In this document: positions 51,566 to 61,542 of the stretch, in pieces | How the letters are laid out: each line of letters starts with the position of its first letter | How positions within the stretch are numbered: position 1 is the first letter of the stretch | From: Kitasatospora sp. MAP5-34 | GTDB lineage: Bacteria > Actinomycetota > Actinomycetes > Streptomycetales > Streptomycetaceae | NCBI RefSeq assembly: GCF_029894335.1 | Contig: NZ_JARXZC010000027.1 | Coordinates: 1-64,000, forward strand | DNA: 64,000 nucleotides | Direction of reading: 5' to 3' | Notes under the pieces: model-generated | The model's database searches: none | What the model saw: the letters and a program-made list of their open reading frames with translations, nothing else | What the model was told of the DNA's origin: nothing | Translations under genes and position numbers: made by a program

Positions 51566-51584
51566 CTAACTAAGGCTTACCTTA
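51566..51584. promoter_or_regulatory. Candidate iron box (DmdR/IdeR type) before aconitase
   Basis: ctaactaaggcttacctta matches the 19-bp iron-box consensus (ttaggttaggctaacctaa, allowing A/T at the variable places) at about 16 of 19 positions. The right half ggcttacctta is perfect. It lies about 54 bases before the aconitase start. Iron control of a 4Fe-4S enzyme would make sense; binding is inference. Confidence 0.5.
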
Positions 51585-51637
51585 CCATCGGCCTCGCGAA
51601 GCACCTCAAGCACGAAGCACCCAAGAAGGAGTCAGTC

Positions 51638-54283
<2,646 letters not shown>

Positions 54284-54306
54284 GCCTCGTAGCCTCGTAG
54301 CCACGG

Positions 54307-54352
54307 CGGCCGGGCCGTCCCACCCCCGCAGGGGGGAGGGGCGGCCCGGCCG
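54307..54352 (+). terminator. Aconitase terminator
   Basis: A long GC stem (cggccgggccg with cggcccggccg, extended by accccc/gggggg) 24 bases after the aconitase stop. Confidence 0.8.
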
Positions 54353-54373
54353 TCTTCGTGCTACCACGGAGGT

Positions 54374-55000
54374 ATGAGGACTGATCCGTGGGCGCTGATC
54401 CACGCCGAGCGCCGGGCCCTGCTCGTGGACGTGGAACCGTTGACGCCCCAGCAGTGGGCGACCCCCTCGCTCTGCGCGGGGCGGACGGTCCGTGACACGC
54501 TCGCGCACCTGACGGCCACCGCGCGGATGACCCCTCCAGGTTTCTTCCTGAAGATGGCTCGGGCGGGTTTCCGGTTCGAGGTGATGACCGCCCGGGAGAT
54601 CGCCGAGCTGACGGCCGGGACGTCCCAGGACACGCTGGACCGCTTCGCCGAACAGCTGACCTCGACCGGCCACCCGCCGGGCCCGGACGAGAGCTGGCTG
54701 GGCGAGACCGTCGTCCACGCCGAGGACATCCGCCGCCCGCTGGGGATCGCGCACAGCTACCCCGCCGAGGCACTGACGCGCTGCGCCGACTTCTACCGGC
54801 GTTCCAACCTGCTGATGGGCGGCAAGCGCCGGGTCGCCGGGCTGACCCTGCGGGCGACCGACACCGGCTGGTCGGCGGGGAGCGGGCCCGAGGTCGCGGG
54901 GCCGATGCTCCCGTTGCTGCTCGCGATCACCGGCCGGGGGGCAGGGCTCACCGAGCTCACGGGGGAGGGCCTGCCCACGCTCGCCTCCCGGATGGGGTGA
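54374..55000 (+). CDS. Maleylpyruvate isomerase-family mycothiol-dependent enzyme (DinB-like)
   Basis: A 208-residue DinB/MDMPI-fold protein. An N-terminal helix has the first metal His in VRDTLAHLTATARM. A later helix has GETVVHAEDIRRPLG (H-x3-D), giving the usual metal triad of the family. The four-helix bundle covers about 1-150, with a small C-terminal sterol-carrier-like extension (GLTLRATDTGW to the end). Members use mycothiol for isomerisation or detoxification; the substrate is unknown. Confidence 0.85.
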   Translation: MRTDPWALIHAERRALLVDVEPLTPQQWATPSLCAGRTVRDTLAHLTATARMTPPGFFLKMARAGFRFEVMTAREIAELTAGTSQDTLDRFAEQLTSTGHPPGPDESWLGETVVHAEDIRRPLGIAHSYPAEALTRCADFYRRSNLLMGGKRRVAGLTLRATDTGWSAGSGPEVAGPMLPLLLAITGRGAGLTELTGEGLPTLASRMG

Positions 55001-55027
55001 CCTAAGAGCGTCCGCCGGTAGGGGGCT

Positions 55028-55058
55028 GGGGGCGCGGGGCAGAGCCCCACGCCCCCCT
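55028..55058 (+). terminator. Terminator between convergent genes
   Basis: The stem gggggcg/cgccccc plus ggggc/gcccc with loop aga, followed by ttt, lies between the mycothiol enzyme gene and pepN. It can act on the rightward gene. Confidence 0.7.
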
Positions 55059-55074
55059 TTGGGCTGACCAGCCG

Positions 55075-57636
55075 TCAGGCCCGGTCGCAGGCCTGTGCGC
55101 GCAGGGCGCGGGCGAGGTCGTCCCGGCCTTCCAGGACCAGGCGGCGCAGGGCGGGGGCCGCCTGCTGGTGGTCCGCCAGCCAGCCGTCGGCGGCGGCCAG
55201 CGTCTGCTCGTTCGTCTGCAGGCGCGGGAAGAAGCCGCCGACGATCTTCATGGCGATCTCGATGCTGCGCTGCGCCCAGACGGTCTCCAGCAGCTCGAAG
55301 TACCCGGCCGTGTAACCGGCCGTCAGCTCACGCTGGTTCGGCTGCGCGAAGCCCGCGATCTCTGCCTCCACCAGCGCGTTGGGCAGCTCGTCCGAGTCGA
55401 TCACCGCCGACCAGGCGGCGGCCTTGGCCTCGGCGGTCGGCACTGCGGCGAGGCAGTGCGTCAGGTGCTGCTTGCCGCTGGCGGTGTTGTCGCGGTCCAG
55501 CTCGGCCCGCAGCTCCGCCGGGTTCGCCTCGCCGGAGCAGGCCAGGGTCAGCCAGAGCTCCCAGCGCAGCTCCTGGTCGATCTTCAGGCCGTCGATCCTG
55601 GCGGTGCCCGCCAGCAGGCCCTTGACCAGCTGCAGGTGCTCGGCGCCGGAGGCGGTGTGAGCCAGGAACCGGGCCCAGGCCAGCTGGTGGTCACTGCCCG
55701 GCTCGGCGGCGCGCAGCTCGCGCAGCGCGCCCTCGGCGAGCAACCGGCCGCCCTCGGCCCGCCGGTCGGGGTCGGCGTAGAGGTCCAGCGCGCCCTTGGC
55801 CTGCTGGTGCAGCGACTGCAGGACGCCGATCTGCGACTCCGACCCGGCGAAGCTCTCCACCAGGGCGAGGTAGTCGCGGGCCGGCATCACGCCGTCCCGG
55901 GTCAGGTTCCAGACGGCGGACCAGGTGAGGGCGCGGGCCAGCGGGTCGGTGATGCTGCCGAGGGAGGACCGCAGGGTCTCCAGCGAGTGGTCGTCGAAGC
56001 GGATCTTGCAGTACGTCAGGTCGTCGTCGTTGAGCAGCACCAGCGCGGGCCGGGGCAGCCCGGCGAGCTCGGTGACGACCGTACGGGGGCCGGTCACGTC
56101 CAGCTCGACCCGGTGGGTGCGGACCAGCGAACCGTCGGCGTCCCGGTCGTAGAAGCCGATCGCCAGGCGGTGCGGACGCGGCGTGCCGCCGTCCTGGCCC
56201 ACGGCGAACTCGGTGATCCGGTCCTCGGAGTCCACGGTGACCTGCGGGGTGAGCAGGTTGACCCCGGAGGTCTGCAGCCAGGCGGCGGACCAGGCGGTGA
56301 GGTCGCGCCCGCTGGTCTCCTCCAGCGCGCCGAGCAGATCGCCGAGCACAGTGTTCCCGAACGCGTGCCGCTTGAAGTACTGCCGGACACCGTCGAAGAA
56401 CGCGTCCCGCCCGACGTACGCCACCAGTTGCTTGAGCACCGAGGCGCCCTTGGCGTAGGTGATGCCGTCGAAGTTGAGCTTGGCGTCCTCCAGGTCACGG
56501 ATGTCGGCCGTGATCGGGTGGGTGGTGGGGAACTGGTCCTGCCGGTAGGCCCACGCCTTCCGCCGGTTGGCGAAGGTGATCCAGGCCGACTGGTACTTGG
56601 TGGCCGCGACCTGCGAGTACGAGCCCATGAAGTCGGCGAAGGACTCCTTCAGCCACAGGTCGTCCCACCACTTCATGGTGACCAGGTCGCCGAACCACAT
56701 GTGCGCCATCTCGTGCAGGATGACGTTGGCCCGGCCCTCGTACGCCGCCTCGGTGACCTTGGAGCGGAAGACGAACTCCTCGCGGAAGGTCACGCAGCCG
56801 GGGTTCTCCATCGCGCCGATGTTGTACTCGGGCACGAAGCACTGGTCGTACTTGCCGAAGGGGTAGGGGTAGTCGAACTCCTCGTGGAAGTAGTCCAGCC
56901 CCTGCTTGGTGACGGTGAGGATCTCGTCCGCGTCGAAGTGCGGCGCCAGCGACCTGCGGCAGGTCGCGGCGAGCGGGATCTCCAGCGTGCTGCCGTCGGC
57001 GAGCTTGCGGCTGTAGTGGTCACGCACCACGTGGTACGGGCCGGCCACCACGGCGGTGAGGTAGCTGGAGATCGGCTGGGTCGGCGCGAACTGCCAGACC
57101 CGGACGTCGCCTTCGGCGTCCACGGACTCGTGCACGGAGTTGGCGTAAACGTCCCAGGCGGCCGGCGCGGTCACCGTGAAGGTGAAGGGCGCCTTCAGGT
57201 CCGGCTGCTCGAAGGCGGCGAACACCCGCCGGGCGTCGGCCGGTTCGAGGTGGGTGTAGAGGTAGGTCTCGCCGTCGGTCGGGTCGACGAAGCGGTGCAG
57301 CCCCTGGCCCGTCCGGCTGTACGCGCAGTCCGCCTCGATCACCAGGACGTTCCGCTCGGCGAGCCCTTCGACGGTCACCCGGGAGCCGTCGAAGACCAGT
57401 GCCGGGTCGAGGTCGCGCCCGTTCAGGCTGACCGCGCGCACGGTGGGCGCGAGCAGGTCGACGAAGGTGGCCGAGCCCGAAGCGGAGCTGCGGAACTCGA
57501 TGGTGGTGGTGGACCTGAAGGTGGCCGCTGCCGGATCCTCGGCGGAGGCCACGTCGAGCTGGACGCGGTAGCCGTCCACGGCGAGGATGTCGGCCCGCTG
57601 CTGGGCTTCGTCGCGGCTCAGGTTCTTACCCGGCAC
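55075..57636 (-). CDS. pepN: Aminopeptidase N (M1 metallopeptidase)
   Basis: An 853-residue cytosolic aminopeptidase. The exopeptidase motif is GAMEN in EYNIGAMENPGC. The zinc site is H308-E-M-A-H312 with E331 eighteen residues on (HEMAHMWFGDLVTMKWWDD... LKES). N-terminal beta domain and long helical C-terminal ERAP1-like domain are complete. The start is GTG 57636 behind aaggag. Length is typical for actinobacterial PepN. It removes N-terminal residues in peptide turnover. Confidence 0.95.
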   Translation of the reverse strand: MPGKNLSRDEAQQRADILAVDGYRVQLDVASAEDPAAATFRSTTTIEFRSSASGSATFVDLLAPTVRAVSLNGRDLDPALVFDGSRVTVEGLAERNVLVIEADCAYSRTGQGLHRFVDPTDGETYLYTHLEPADARRVFAAFEQPDLKAPFTFTVTAPAAWDVYANSVHESVDAEGDVRVWQFAPTQPISSYLTAVVAGPYHVVRDHYSRKLADGSTLEIPLAATCRRSLAPHFDADEILTVTKQGLDYFHEEFDYPYPFGKYDQCFVPEYNIGAMENPGCVTFREEFVFRSKVTEAAYEGRANVILHEMAHMWFGDLVTMKWWDDLWLKESFADFMGSYSQVAATKYQSAWITFANRRKAWAYRQDQFPTTHPITADIRDLEDAKLNFDGITYAKGASVLKQLVAYVGRDAFFDGVRQYFKRHAFGNTVLGDLLGALEETSGRDLTAWSAAWLQTSGVNLLTPQVTVDSEDRITEFAVGQDGGTPRPHRLAIGFYDRDADGSLVRTHRVELDVTGPRTVVTELAGLPRPALVLLNDDDLTYCKIRFDDHSLETLRSSLGSITDPLARALTWSAVWNLTRDGVMPARDYLALVESFAGSESQIGVLQSLHQQAKGALDLYADPDRRAEGGRLLAEGALRELRAAEPGSDHQLAWARFLAHTASGAEHLQLVKGLLAGTARIDGLKIDQELRWELWLTLACSGEANPAELRAELDRDNTASGKQHLTHCLAAVPTAEAKAAAWSAVIDSDELPNALVEAEIAGFAQPNQRELTAGYTAGYFELLETVWAQRSIEIAMKIVGGFFPRLQTNEQTLAAADGWLADHQQAAPALRRLVLEGRDDLARALRAQACDRA

Positions 57637-57806
57637 GGGCGGTACTCCTTTGTCCGGCGCGCACGCTGTGATCTGCGGTGGGGTTGAGCGGTGGGAGGTT
57701 TTCCCGCAGCATCCTTTCACGCACCGCAGGCCGTGCCATTGCACCTGTTCGGCTGTTCCGCCGGTCCGGAATGCGGGCCGCGCCCGTGGCGTTAGTTGCT
57801 GAAGCA

Positions 57807-57857
57807 ACAGCCCGTTCGTACCGACAGCCCGTTCGTACCGACAGCCCGTTCGTACCG
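57807..57857. repeat. Tandem repeat, 3 x 17 bp
   Basis: acagcccgttcgtaccg occurs three times without change (57807-57823, 57824-57840, 57841-57857), then acag and the ribosome binding site of the DsbA-family gene. It forms the 5' leader or promoter of that gene. Confidence 0.9.
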
Positions 57858-57875
57858 ACAGAAGGACGCAGTCAC

Positions 57876-58511
57876 GTGACCACTGCCGATTCCCGCAAGA
57901 TCGCCGACTTCTGGTTCGACCCGCTCTGCCCCTGGGCCTGGATGACCTCGCGCTGGATGCTGGAGGTCGAGAAGCTCCGCCCGGTGGACACCCGCTGGCA
58001 CGTGATGAGCCTGGCCGTGCTGAACGAGCACAACGAGAACCTGCCCGAGCAGTACCGCGAGGCGATGGCCAAGGCGTGGGGCCCGGTCCGCGTGCTGATC
58101 GCCGCCGCGCAGGCGCACGGTGACAAGGTGCTCGGCCCGCTCTACACCGAGCTGGGCACCCGCTTCCACAACCAGGCTCTGCCCAACGAGCGTTCGACCA
58201 TCGAGGCCGCGCTGGTGGCGGCCGGCCTGCCGGTCGAGCTGGCGGACGCCGCCGACAGCGACGCGTACGACGAGGCCCTGCGCGCCTCGCACGCCGAGGG
58301 CATCACGCTGGTCGGCCAGGACGTCGGCACCCCGGTCATCGCGGTGGACGGCCCGGACGGCGACCGGGTCGCCTTCTTCGGCCCGGTGGTCACCCCGATC
58401 CCGCGCGGCGAGGCCGCCGCCCGCCTCTGGGACGGCACCGTGCTGGTCGCCTCGACGCCCGGCTTCTACGAGATCAAGCGGACCCGGACGGCCAAACCGT
58501 CTTTCGAGTAA
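57876..58511 (+). CDS. DsbA-family thioredoxin-like protein (mycothiol-dependent nitroreductase-like)
   Basis: A 211-residue thioredoxin-fold protein with helical insertion, of the Rv2466c-like group. The active-site motif is C18-P-W-A21 in FDPLCPWAW, so the second, resolving Cys of CPWC is Ala. The cis-Pro segment is GTPVIAVDG. A single Cys suits a mycothiol mixed-disulphide mechanism. No signal peptide, so cytoplasmic. The GTG start follows gaagga. Function is probably in thiol redox or nitro-compound reduction. Confidence 0.87.
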   Translation: MTTADSRKIADFWFDPLCPWAWMTSRWMLEVEKLRPVDTRWHVMSLAVLNEHNENLPEQYREAMAKAWGPVRVLIAAAQAHGDKVLGPLYTELGTRFHNQALPNERSTIEAALVAAGLPVELADAADSDAYDEALRASHAEGITLVGQDVGTPVIAVDGPDGDRVAFFGPVVTPIPRGEAAARLWDGTVLVASTPGFYEIKRTRTAKPSFE

Positions 58512-58521
58512 CAGGCCCGCT

Positions 58522-58556
58522 GGTAGGGGCGCGGGGCGCTGCCTCGCGCCCCTACC
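58522..58556. terminator. Bidirectional terminator between dsbA-like and permease genes
   Basis: A perfect 12-bp stem (ggtaggggcgcg / cgcgcccctacc) with an 11-nt loop lies between two convergent genes. Confidence 0.8.
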
Positions 58557-58576
58557 GCTTTACCGGGTGCGCTGCT

Positions 58577-59971
58577 TTACCGGGTGCGCTGCTTCAGCAG
58601 GCCGATCGCCGAGAGGACCACCGTGAGACCGGCGGTGAAGTAGAGCTGGATGCGGTTGTCGGCGTCCAGGGTCATCAGGGCGAGCACCCCGAGGATCGCG
58701 GCCAGCGCGGCCCAGGTCAGGTACGGGAAGAGCCACATCCGCACGGTGAGCAGCTCGGGCGCCTCGCGCTCCAGCCGCCGCCGCATCCGCAGCTGCGCCA
58801 CCGCGATGAACGCCCAGACCACCAGCACGGCCGCGCCGACCATGTTGAGCAGCCAGTTGAAGACGGTGGTCGGCCACCAGTAGCTCAGCAGTACCGCGAG
58901 GAAGCCGAACGCCGACGAGGCCAGCACCGCCGGGCGCGGCACCCCGCTGCTCACCCTGGCGAGCACGCGCGGGCCCTGGCCGCGCTGGACCAGCGAGTAC
59001 GCCATCCGCGAGGAGCCGTAGATGTTGGCGTTCATCGCGGAGAGCAGCGCGATAAGCACCACCACGTTCATCAGCTGGGCCGCGCCGGGGATGCCGAGGC
59101 TGCTCAGCACCGCGACGTACGGGCCCTGCTTGACCACTGCGGGGTCGTTCCACGGCACCAGGGTCACGATGACCGCCATCGAGCCGACGTAGAAGAGCGC
59201 GATCCGCCACATCGCGGTGCGGACGGCGGTCGCCACGCTGCGGCGGGGGTTCTCGGACTCGGCGGCGGCGATCGTCACGGTCTCCAGGCCGCCGTACGCG
59301 AACACCGAGGCCAGCAGGCCGGTGACCAGACCGGCGCTGCCCTTCGGGAAGAAGCCGCCCTGGCCGGTCAGGTTGGCGGCGCCGGGGGCGGAGGTGCCGG
59401 GCAGCAGGCCGAGGACGGCGAGGACGCAGATCACCAGGAAGGCCGCGATGGCGGTGACCTTGATCGCGGCGAACCAGAACTCGAACTCGCCGAAGTTCTT
59501 CACCGCCGCCAGGTTGGTGGCGCAGAAGAAGACCATGAAGAGGCCCACCCAGACGGCTGACGGCACGCCGGGGAACCAGGCGGCCATCACGTGCGACGCG
59601 CCGATCGCCTCCGCCGCCACGCCGACGCAGAGCAGCGTCCAGAACATCCAGCCGACCGTCAGCCCCGCCCACGGGCCGATCTCCTTCTCGGCGTGCACCG
59701 AGAACGATCCGCTGGCAGGACGGGCCGCCGACATCTCGCCGAGCATCCGCATCACCAGCATCACCAGCAGCCCGGAGGCGGCGAAGGCGAGCACGATGGA
59801 CGGTCCGGCGGCGGCGATGCCGGCCCCCGAGCCGACGAACAGCCCGGCGCCGATCACCCCGCCGAGCGCGATCATCGAGAGGTGACGCTGCTTGAGGCCG
59901 TGGCTCAGCTGCCGGCCGCCGGACGCCTGGTCCGTGGGCGCAGGCGGCTGCTGAGTGGTGGGGGTCGACAT
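58577..59971 (-). CDS. Amino acid permease (APC superfamily, AAT family)
   Basis: A 464-residue transporter with 12 predicted helices. The N-terminal consensus GLKQRHLSMIALGGVIGAGLFVGSG is that of amino-acid/GABA permeases (GGxIGxGLFxGxG). The motif ESENPRRSVATAVR after helix 6 is also typical. The substrate amino acid is not predictable. ATG 59971 is chosen because the family region starts shortly after it. A 17-bp sequence covering the last codons is duplicated just beyond the stop (58561-58594). Confidence 0.92.
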   Translation of the reverse strand: MSTPTTQQPPAPTDQASGGRQLSHGLKQRHLSMIALGGVIGAGLFVGSGAGIAAAGPSIVLAFAASGLLVMLVMRMLGEMSAARPASGSFSVHAEKEIGPWAGLTVGWMFWTLLCVGVAAEAIGASHVMAAWFPGVPSAVWVGLFMVFFCATNLAAVKNFGEFEFWFAAIKVTAIAAFLVICVLAVLGLLPGTSAPGAANLTGQGGFFPKGSAGLVTGLLASVFAYGGLETVTIAAAESENPRRSVATAVRTAMWRIALFYVGSMAVIVTLVPWNDPAVVKQGPYVAVLSSLGIPGAAQLMNVVVLIALLSAMNANIYGSSRMAYSLVQRGQGPRVLARVSSGVPRPAVLASSAFGFLAVLLSYWWPTTVFNWLLNMVGAAVLVVWAFIAVAQLRMRRRLEREAPELLTVRMWLFPYLTWAALAAILGVLALMTLDADNRIQLYFTAGLTVVLSAIGLLKQRTR

Positions 59972-60293
59972 CAGGGCGGATCCAGACTGTACGAATAGCG
60001 TGGGGAGCTGTCCACTATTCGACACGGTTCGTGGTCAGTGCGAGCAAAGCTCGGTATACGGACACTGATGTGACCGAAAGTGACCTGATCCGTACGCATC
60101 GGACCGATGGAAGGTTGAATCCGACAAGTCCGGGGGCTGACGCTTTGTCGGGGACGATGCCGTGCGGGCACGTCCCACCGCGTAGGTTCGCAACTGATCA
60201 CCGAAGCGCCGCGCCAGAACGCGCCGCGCCAGAACGCGCCGTACTAGAACTAGTCGTGTCAGAACTAGTCGTGTCAGAACTGGAGACCCGCTC
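59972..60293. promoter_or_regulatory. Divergent promoter region, permease / bioY, with 15-bp repeats
   Basis: A 322-base gap between divergent genes. The left part is moderately AT-rich and should hold both promoters. The right end is filled by five 15-bp repeats (60206-60280) that reach almost to the bioY ribosome binding site. Confidence 0.6.
60206..60280. repeat. Tandem repeat, 5 x 15 bp
   Basis: Five head-to-tail 15-bp units all end in agaac: gcgccgcgccagaac twice, gcgccgtactagaac, then tagtcgtgtcagaac twice. The array evolved from one unit in two steps. It lies directly in front of the bioY ribosome binding site (tggag). Confidence 0.9.
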
Positions 60294-60896
60294 ATGGCCA
60301 CGGCCACCGCCACCGTCGTACCGTCCACCCCGGTCCTCGCCGACCTGCTTCCGCGCGCGGCCGGGCGGCTCGGCAGCCAGGCCCGCGAACTCGCGCTGGT
60401 GGCCGGCGGCGCGGCGCTGACCGGGCTTGCGGCCCAGCTGTCCGTCACCGTCCCGGGCTCCCCGGTGCCGGTCACCGGCCAGACCTTCGCCGCCCTGCTG
60501 GTCGGCACCGCGCTCGGCACCCGGCGGGGCATCGCCTCGCTCGGCCTCTACCTGCTGGCCGGGATGGCCGGCCTGCCCTGGTTCGCCGCCGGCAGCTCCG
60601 GCTGGGCGATGCCGAGCCTCGGTTACGTGCTCGGCTTCGTCCTGGCGGCGGGCCTGACCGGCGCACTGGCCCGGCGCGGCGCGGACCGCAGCCCGCTGCG
60701 CACCGCCGTGGCCATGGTGCTCGGCAACCTGGCGATCTACGCGGTCGGCGTGCCGTACCTGGCAGCCTCCCTGCACGTCCCGCTCGCGAAGGCCGCCGAC
60801 CTCGGCCTCTACCCCTACCTGGTCGGCGACGGCCTCAAGGTACTCGTCGCCATGGGCGCCCTCCCGCTCACCTGGAAGCTCCTCGGCCGACGCTGA
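60294..60896 (+). CDS. bioY: Biotin transporter BioY (ECF S component)
   Basis: A 200-residue membrane protein, the substrate-binding subunit of ECF-type biotin uptake. Six helices and the family motif GLPWFAAGSSGWAMPSLGYVLGFVLAA are present, with SPVPVTGQTFAALLVGTALG at the N-terminal side. BioM/BioN are not next to it, so it may work alone or with a shared energising module. ATG 60294 follows ctggag. Confidence 0.92.
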   Translation: MATATATVVPSTPVLADLLPRAAGRLGSQARELALVAGGAALTGLAAQLSVTVPGSPVPVTGQTFAALLVGTALGTRRGIASLGLYLLAGMAGLPWFAAGSSGWAMPSLGYVLGFVLAAGLTGALARRGADRSPLRTAVAMVLGNLAIYAVGVPYLAASLHVPLAKAADLGLYPYLVGDGLKVLVAMGALPLTWKLLGRR

Positions 60897-60905
60897 GGCA
60901 GTGCC

Positions 60906-60982
60906 AGGGGCGCGGGGAACTGCGCGAAAGCGGGAGGGCACAGGTCGTTGCCCGCCGATCTCGCGCAGTTCCCCGCGCCCCT
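60906..60982. terminator. Perfect 22-bp inverted repeat of the widespread streptomycete type
   Basis: The left arm aggggcgcggggaactgcgc plus ga (60906-60927) is exactly complementary to the right arm (60961-60982), with a 33-base loop. This GGGGCGCGGGGAACTGCGCGA element is found in many intergenic places in Streptomyces genomes. Here it follows bioY by ten bases and likely acts as its terminator. Confidence 0.75.
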
Positions 60983-61019
60983 TTGGTGGTGCAACCGGAG
61001 CACGTGCAACACTTTCCGC

Positions 61020-61505
61020 ATGCGCGTGTACCTGGGTTCCGACCATGCCGGATACGACCTCAAGAACCACCTCGTCCAGTGGCTGAAGGAGGCCGGCCAT
61101 GAGCCGGTCGACTGCGGGCCGCACATCCTCGACGCCGAGGACGACTACCCGCCGTTCTGCCTGCGTGCCGCCGAGCGCACCGCCGCCGACCCCGAGGCGC
61201 TGGGCATCGTGATCGGCGGCTCGGGCAACGGCGAGGCGATCGCCGCCAACAAGGTCAAGGGCGTCCGGGCTGCGCTCGCCTGGAGCGAGCAGACCGCCTC
61301 GCTCGGCCGCGAGCACAACAACGCCAACGTGATCTCCATCGGTGGCCGGATGCACACCGAGGACGAGGCGACCAAGTTCGTCGAGATCTTCCTCAACACC
61401 CCGTACAGCGGCGAGCCCCGGCACACCCGCCGGATCGAGATGCTCAGCGAGTACGAGACCACCGGCGAGCTGCCGCCCATCCCGGCCCACCACCCGCAGG
61501 GCTGA
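61020..61505 (+). CDS. rpiB: Ribose-5-phosphate isomerase B
   Basis: A 161-residue RpiB/LacAB-family sugar isomerase interconverting ribose 5-phosphate and ribulose 5-phosphate. The N-terminal motif is MRVYLGSDHAGYDLK. The phosphate/catalytic loop is GIVIGGSGNGEAIAANKVKGVRAAL, with Ser/Gly in place of the catalytic Cys seen in some RpiBs (typical for actinobacterial, Glu-using enzymes). EHNNANVISIGGRM follows. Confidence 0.92.
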   Translation: MRVYLGSDHAGYDLKNHLVQWLKEAGHEPVDCGPHILDAEDDYPPFCLRAAERTAADPEALGIVIGGSGNGEAIAANKVKGVRAALAWSEQTASLGREHNNANVISIGGRMHTEDEATKFVEIFLNTPYSGEPRHTRRIEMLSEYETTGELPPIPAHHPQG

Positions 61506-61542
61506 CCTTCCGCCAGGAGCTCAGGAGCTGCCGTACGGATCG

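Larger units (their letters stand above)
51076..51637. promoter_or_regulatory. Aconitase upstream region
   Basis: A 562-base gap. The left 300 bases contain only a doubtful fragmentary frame on the minus strand (51070-51360). The right part is markedly less GC-rich. It carries two near-identical palindromes (51475-51526) and an iron-box-like site (51566-51584), all before the aconitase GTG. Confidence 0.6.

Noticed and set aside
55168..57687. 839-residue open frame opposite pepN
   Set aside because: Shadow frame; HExxH and GAMEN show that the minus-strand gene is real.
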